From: Physcia stellaris
Taxonomy: Eukaryota; Ascomycota; Lecanoromycetes; Caliciales; Physciaceae
Direction: 5' to 3'
Length of the DNA: 64,000 bases
Assembly: GCA_018902385.1 (NCBI GenBank)
Contig: JABSSW010000007.1
Coordinates: 806,001 to 870,000 of the forward strand
Part shown: in pieces, positions 58,235-64,000 of the stretch
Layout of the letters: each line of letters opens with the position of its first letter
Numbering within the stretch: position 1 is the first letter of the stretch
Made by a program: the position numbers and the translations under genes
Notes under the pieces: generated by a model
What the model was told of the DNA's origin: nothing
The model's input: only the letters and a program-made list of their open reading frames with translations
The model's database searches: none

Positions 58235-59688
58235 TTCGTCATGAGCAAAACAGTCCACGGACGGTATATCGAAATGCTAATGGCAAGGGTGTCCAGGTCG
58301 AAGAGACCCGTATTGCCGTTGTTATGGTCGGACTGCCTGCACGTGGCAAGAGTCTCATAGCCCAAAAAGGTGGGTTTACCCCCTCCCCTGGCTTCCAAGG
58401 TCCTCATGCTGATACTGTACATTTACCTAGTGGTCCGCTACCTTGCCTGGCTTTCTATACCTGCCAAATGCTTCAATGTTGGCTCCTACCGTCGTAATGA
58501 CACCCCTCAACCTACAGCCGAGTTTTTCAGCAAAGGCAATTCAGAAGGCGAGCGGATGCGTCATGCCGCTGCTGAGGCTGCCGTGAAGGACATGGTTCAG
58601 TGGTTCGATAGCGGAGAGGGCGTGGTAGCTATTTTGGACGCTACAAACTCAACCAAGGCTCGTCGCCGATGGGTCGCCGAGCGCTGCGAAGCAAATCGTA
58701 TCCAGACACTATACGTCGAGTCGAAATGCGACAATGACGACATCATCATGGCCAATATCATGGAAGTGAAGACCACATCTCCAGACTACAAGGGCCAAGA
58801 CCCGGAAGTCGCAAGTCGAGATTTCCGCAACCGAATCAAGGAATACGAGAAGGTGTACGAGACCATTGATGAGGACGAGAAGGATCTTACATACGTCAAG
58901 CTGATCGACGTCGGCCGACAAGTCATCATCAACCAGATCAAAGACTACCTCCAAAGCCGAGTCGTCTATTACCTCATGAACCTCCACATCCGCCCGCGCT
59001 CAATCTGGCTCTCACGAGTAAGCTTCCCTCCACCCTCACAAAAACCCCACTAATCAATCTCCCCCAGCACGGAGAATCCGAATTCAACCTCTCCGGCCAA
59101 ATCGGCGGCGACGCCAACATCTCCGAGCGCGGCGAGCTCTACGCCCGCGCCCTCCCCTCCCTCGTCGCACAATCCGTCTCCCCAGACCAAAAACTCATAA
59201 TCTGGACCTCGACCCTAAAACGCACGAACCAAACCGCGCGCTACCTCGCCTCCTCCTCAAAAGGCTACGACAAACTGGAATGGAAAGCCCTGGACGAGCT
59301 CGACAGCGGCGTCTGCGACGGCCTCACCTACCAGGAAATCGCAGACCAGTACCCGGAAGACTTCCGCGCGCGCGACGACGACAAGTACAACTACCGCTAC
59401 CGCGGCGGCGAGTCCTACCGCGATGTGGTTATAAGGCTCGAGCCGATCATCATGGAGTTGGAGAGGAGCGAGAATATTATTATTGTTACGCACCAGGCCG
59501 TGCTGAGGTGTATCTACGCTTATTATATGAATGTGCCCCAGGAGCAGAGTCCGTGGATGGAGGTTCCGTTGCATACGCTTATTAAGCTTACGCCGAGGGC
59601 GTATAGTACCCAGGAAGAGAGGTTCAGGGCTAATATCCCGGCCGTGAGCACGTGGAGGGGGAAGGGGAGCACGGCGAAGCATCAGTAG
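58231..59688 (+). CDS. 6-phosphofructo-2-kinase/fructose-2,6-bisphosphatase
   Basis: The proposed exons are 58231-58369, 58431-59017 and 59068-59688 (448 aa). Introns of 61 and 50 bp (GTGGGT...CTAG, GTAAGC...CCAG) keep frame. The kinase half has Walker A VGLPARGKS at about 33-41, FNVGSYRR, NDTPQP and AILDATNS. The phosphatase half, from about 243, has RHGESEFNL with the catalytic His, TSTLKRTNQTA, ELDSGVCDGLTYQEIA, RYRGGESYRDVV and VTHQAVLRC with the second His. Both activities therefore look intact, making and removing the glycolytic regulator fructose 2,6-bisphosphate in the cytosol. Yeast PFK26 lacks the catalytic phosphatase His, so this is closer to the bifunctional form. The start is uncertain because an N-terminal extension may lie upstream. 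Confidence 0.9.
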
Positions 59689-60981
59689 ATATGATTGGAG
59701 CAGTGAAAGTGAATAGAGAAAAGACGGGAGAAAGAGAAGCAGGATGGCGGATATGCTTATAAAAGCTTGCTTGCATTGCCAACCATGGATGAGATTTGCT
59801 ACACTGCATTCTAGCTCGTATCTCCCCCGCAAGATATATGCTCACCAGCACCACCATTAACGCAGTATCATAGTACTAGAAAAAGCATGCTATCAGCGCT
59901 CAGCAAGTATCAATCTCCCTTCTCTGATCCTGATACCTTCAAAGTACCTATGATGTACTACCTTACCTAAGTAATGCCCGCTCCGGAGAAATATCAATCA
60001 AGTGCACCATCTCTGAACTCTTCAACAGTCTTCCTCTCATCTCGTTCTTTTCCGTTCCTCTTGTCTATGCCTCGAAGGCTTAAACCACTATCGTCTTTCT
60101 TCTTTTCTTCTTTTCCTTTTCCTCTTCTTTCTTCCTTGCTCTCTCATTCTTTTTTTCTTTCATCTTTTCTTCGAGGGGAGTAAGTAGGGTAGATCAGACA
60201 ACCACTCAACAAGTATTCTCCCTAGAGGAACACACCTCACCCCTCACCCCTCTCATCATCCTCACCGCTCTCCATAAGATATCCCGAACTCATCCCTTAC
60301 TCCCTCCCTCCCTCTGCTCTCAAAAAGATGGCCCCAGTCAGGGATTATATCACCTTCCCTCTCCACGCCTCTCGCGAAAAGAATGAATGAAAGGAATAGA
60401 TAGGACGGACCCCTATCTCGCCCCCTTTTCTTTTTCTTTCGTCGAAGGTCTGGAAAAGCTCAAGACCAAGCGGGATCCTGGGTGCTAAGGGCAGAGGGCA
60501 GAATATCGACTCTATTAGGCTGGCTTTTCTATGGATACTCAGTTCCAATTCACATGATATTCGATAACTCTATACTGAGATCCCCGACGCCACCTCGGCT
60601 CAAGGACACGACGACCTCATCACTACTCGAAGCTTAGCACCCAATCACATCACCAACTTCATCATCCCCAAAAACCCGCACAGTCACAGAATCACCAAGT
60701 ACAAGTCTCTCTCACTTCACCTTTCGCCCCACCATCCCATTCACCCAGGGCGCTGTGAACCGAGTATTCACCCGCCCATCCTCACCAACGTCAGTATCAG
60801 CATAAATCGCCCTCTCACCTCCTCCCCAAGGCGCGCGACTCACGTTCCCCAGCAACGCACTCACGATGCCCTCCCACTCAACCAGCACCCTCACAATCCC
60901 CTCGCCCCTCACAATGCCACCTCCACCCGCCAACCTCCCCACAGCACCACCACCCCCAACACAGTCAAATCCTCCCCCACC
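59689..60981. other. Intergenic with pyrimidine-rich tracts
   Basis: This holds the PFKFB 3' flank, then TC-rich runs at about 60080-60180 and 60200-60320. There is no supported gene. The last 250 bases are CCC/CAC-rich, and the following gene may begin there. Confidence 0.5.
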
Positions 60982-62767
60982 ATGACCGCCTTCATGACAA
61001 ACCTCACCCCAACCCGGACCTTCCTCCCCCCTCCCCCTCCCTCCCGCTCCACACCATCGACCTCTCCCCCCTCAACAGAGCCAGCAACACCATCATCCGC
61101 GTCCGGCCCTACATCCGGGGCATCACGCCTCCGTGCGCGGAATACGGGCTGCGGGAAAGGGAAAACGATGGCTATATGGGGCCTGTGTGGGACGATGATC
61201 GCACGGGCATGTATCACCCGAGCGAGAAGGGGGCGAGGGCGTTGGAGAGACGGTTGGGGGTTGGCGAGGATAGGGAGAGGGTGAGGAGGCGGAAGAGGGG
61301 GTTTATGACCTGCGGAGGAGGAGGGAGAGGGAGGAAGAGGAAAAGCGGGCGCGTGCGGAGGCGGAGAGTGGGGAGGGTGATGGGAGCGGCGGAACAGATG
61401 AAGGAGATGGAGAAGAAGTGAAAGAGCAGGAAGTGGGAGCGAATGCGTCTGAGAGCGAGCCAAAGACCAGCTTGTTGGTTACCCTCGCGACTACTTCGGA
61501 GACGGGCAAGGCTTGCCTTCAGGCGCTTGGGGTTGCTGGGGGACGCCGGACTCGGAAACGCTTTTACGAACAGCCTGCTGAGGGGACCGCTGCTGGTCCG
61601 TCTGGTAGGAAGAAAGCGAGGACGGAAATGCCTGACGATGAAGCTTCGACGCAGATGTGTTCGGCTATGGTACCAATCTCTACAGCGCCCACTTTGGAAC
61701 CGATGGAGAAGGGTAAAGACGCCGCTGAGGTATCCACGTCCCTTGCTGGAGCTCTGACGGACATGACTCTGGTCGAGACTCACGAGATCACGCCGATGCC
61801 AGCTGGGCAGTTCAAGGACAAGGCTCAAGATGAGATTGGTCAAGCGTCTTCAGTGCTGACGGATAATGGCAAAGACGACACTGAGGTTTCCGCCTCTTCT
61901 ACTTACATCGTCACCGACGAATCTTTACCCGATGCGAATGCAGCTTCCTCAAAGCCAGCTGAGCAATCCACAGACGAAATCCAAGAAAAACCCGACAAGG
62001 TTCCTCCATCACTGACTTGGAAGACGTCGCATAAAAAGCAGACCAAGCTAGACGATGTTTTCGGAATATCTAGGGAAAATCCAATTGCAAGAAGCAGAGC
62101 AAAATCGATAAGCTCTTCCCAGTCGTCAAGTCAAAGCCAAGAAGGAAAGTATACTGTACCTGCCGTAGACCTGCATTTGGCTTCATGATCTATTGTGAAG
62201 GACCTTGTGGGGAATGGTATCATGGCCGCTGTGTAGGGATTACTGCAAGTGATGCTAAGGAGATGGATAAGTACTTCTGTGAGTGCTACGTTTTCGTCTC
62301 GAGCTTCTCCGTTGCTGATGATCTGGCTAGGCAAGAGTTGTACTGCGCCACCAGCAGCTGCGCTAGACGATGCTGTTGCTGAGAAGGATGCGCCTCGCAA
62401 CACGGTCGAACCGATGACTGCGGTGGACCATGTTGTGGAACAGGCTCCCAAATCTGCCTCTCCTGACGTCCAGGTTGAGCCGACTACTGCCCACGTCGAA
62501 GATTTGGAATCTACCTCCTCTGTCACCCCAGCTCCTACTCTTCAGCATGTCACTACTGCACGGCTCAAATACTTTTCGCCGAGCTCGAACACCCGAGTGA
62601 CAATAGAGAGACCCGCTGCTGTTCAGGAACCAAAGCTATTGACTACCCATGCCCCATCGAGCAATGCAGAGGATTCATTTGCTCAGGCACTTCATAGCTT
62701 CACAGCCCTTCGTGGTGGAGCCATTCGATTCGACTTCGGTTCTTGCAAGGATATCTTCGAAGACTGA
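60982..62767 (+). CDS. PHD-finger protein with unresolved frame changes
   Basis: The best supported part is the C-terminal half. A PHD finger reads YCTCRRPAFGFM, CEGPCGEWYHGRC and DKYFC, with its last Cys pair completed after a 52-bp intron (62279-62330, GTGAGT...CTAG) as CKSC, then a tail to 62767 ending CKDIFED. Upstream, 61418-62188 is an open frame rich in Ser, Thr and acidic residues. Earlier still, HTIDLSPLNRASNTIIRVRP and GYMGPVWDDDRTGMYHPSEK look coding in another frame. Three frame changes are needed: near 61030-61050 (C runs), near 61295-61305 (a G run) and near 62000-62100. The last could be an intron with a poor donor. PHD fingers read methylated histone tails. The gene may be a pseudogene or carry homopolymer sequencing errors. 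Confidence 0.55.
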
Positions 62768-63459
62768 ACGTTGACCAAAGGTATTCCAGCATGACAGATC
62801 AACATCGGGACCGATATTTGCGCCGAGTTAATGAAAAGGAGAACCAGAGCAGACTTAAAGACTCAAGAGGTCTGCAAAAAAGTTGAAGAACACGATGCGA
62901 GTGTGGCGCGATGGTATGCTATTCGCAGCGCCAGCTTCGCTAGGTGGACACTGGGAAAGTTGTTACTGTACCTCTGCTGTTCGACAGGGTTTTCGACTGT
63001 TTTCGCACCTATGATGTTACTAGCTTCATCGTTAATTAATCATCCACCGTAGCAAACTAAAAAGTCGATTTTGTCCGTCTTAACGTCCTCTAATCGACAA
63101 GCTCGCCTCTGATAGGCCTGAGTGCCTAGACTCTTGACTCCACCGTCCGGTATGCATGAATAAAATCGTCCTTCACCGGTCTTCCCGATTCTGTAAACAA
63201 AAAGACAAGGAAAGCAAAGTGAGAACCCAGGTTATCAATTTGTTTTGTTCCGCACCCGCGAAACTATTTCCATGTGTCTGCACTCAATCTTTGCGGAGGC
63301 AAGTGATCCTTGCACAGAAGACACACATCCTACGCAATCTTCGAAGCAGGGAACACAGGGTAATAACATCTGTTCGCCAATCCCACCGCAAGTGCAATAC
63401 CTTTTTTGTGTCCAGCCTTCGAGAAGACTCTACCTTGGATCACGGCTTCTACCTATCAC
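62768..63459. other. Intergenic, no gene recognised
   Basis: The region between the convergent PHD-finger gene and the right-edge gene holds only short frames without domains. Confidence 0.5.
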
Positions 63460-64000
63460 TCATAGCCCTCGTCTGCTAATAATTTGTGCCGTTGTGTTTG
63501 TCGTTTTCGTTGATGCTGTCGTTGATGCCGATTCTTTCTCCCAAGCTTCGCTAGAACGAACACTGGATCCAGCGGCGAAATTCGAATAGGTAGGCGGAGG
63601 AAATTCATGCTCAGCATCCGAGTGCTCATCTCCTGGCGGCTCTGAAAAGCTCGAGATAGTATCTAGCCCCTCATGATCGCTATGATGGCCCATGTCCTGA
63701 CCTTGACGGGTATGAAGCAGACTCTCCGTATCACTGGGACGAGAATTATCAAAATGAGCCCCGTCGTCAGCGTGCAACTCTGTTTCAGAGCCTTCCTCGG
63801 TCAATGGCCCAACCTTTGGCTTAGGCTTCTTCATCGATTTGGGGCTTTTACCCGTTTCCTTCACCTTCCCCGACTCCGGTGTCTTAGAAGGCTTTGCTTT
63901 CTTCTTCTTGGTGCCTCCAAGCGGCTGATCGCCCATTACCCATTCCAAAACTTTATGACCAGCTCCGTCTTTGCTTTTCCCACCTTTGCTGTCTCTAGTT
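63460..64000 (-). CDS. C-terminal part of a gene running off the right edge
   Basis: The minus-strand frame is open from the window edge to a stop at 63460, so the ATG at 63948 need not be the start. The sequence includes HKVLEWVMGDQPLGG, a Lys/Pro-rich basic stretch, then a Ser/Asp/Glu-rich acidic part and EFPPPTYSNFAAG. It looks disordered. I recognise no family. Confidence 0.5.
   Translation of the reverse strand, partial: TRDSKGGKSKDGAGHKVLEWVMGDQPLGGTKKKKAKPSKTPESGKVKETGKSPKSMKKPKPKVGPLTEEGSETELHADDGAHFDNSRPSDTESLLHTRQGQDMGHHSDHEGLDTISSFSEPPGDEHSDAEHEFPPPTYSNFAAGSSVRSSEAWEKESASTTASTKTTNTTAQIISRRGL

Noticed and set aside
60909-61843. Long Pro/Ser-rich minus-strand frames opposite the PHD gene
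   Set aside because: They are antisense shadows of GC-biased sequence, whereas the plus strand carries the PHD motif and a good intron.
1-64000. CRISPR arrays, rRNA genes, bacterial-type operons
   Set aside because: None is present; gene structure and content are those of a filamentous fungus.

Overview
The window is nuclear DNA of a filamentous ascomycete (Pezizomycotina). The evidence is short GT-AG introns of about 45-100 bp, HET, NLR-ankyrin and BTB genes, a Fot1-type transposon, and long AT-rich blocks made of mutated transposons. The class cannot be fixed by reading alone. A repetitive zinc-finger Gag-like ORF of a type I recall from Leotiomycetes hints at that class, but weakly.

Layout. 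0.5-3.9 kb holds a complete-looking non-autonomous LTR element (LTRs, primer site, target duplication, one ORF, no pol). 4-6.6 kb holds an LTR fragment, a diverged 340-bp duplication and an inverted pair of SINE-like repeats. 7-28 kb is ordinary gene space: a BTB protein, a catalytically complete Argonaute, a PhiA-like cell-wall protein, a small cysteine-rich secreted protein, a dead APH-fold kinase gene, nested MITEs, a STAND-type N-domain/ankyrin protein and a HET-domain protein. 28.5-34.1 kb is AT-rich and carries a dead Ty1/copia element. 34.2-38.7 kb is a GC-normal island with a five-exon NACHT-ankyrin NLR. 38.9-55.4 kb is AT-rich and resolves into one 1.9-kb Fot1/pogo element carrying a copia and a gypsy insertion. 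56-64 kb returns to gene space: a hypothetical protein, a bifunctional 6-phosphofructo-2-kinase/fructose-2,6-bisphosphatase, a PHD-finger gene with broken reading frames, and the end of a gene running off the right edge.

How it fits together. HET, NLR and STAND-N/ankyrin genes are fungal self/non-self and immune-type genes. Here they sit close to heavily mutated transposons, and the NLR lies between two such blocks. Argonaute would serve RNA silencing of the same kind of elements.

The most unusual signal is the mutation pattern. In both AT-rich blocks CC, CT, GG and AG dinucleotides are almost absent, while CG, CA and TG remain common. The two ends of the Fot1 element differ at nine sites, all C-to-T in CpC or CpT on one strand or the other. 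The LTR pair at 0.5-3.9 kb shows the same context. This is a repeat-directed C-to-T process with CpY preference, not the classical CpA preference of RIP, and TpA-based RIP indices would tend to underestimate it.
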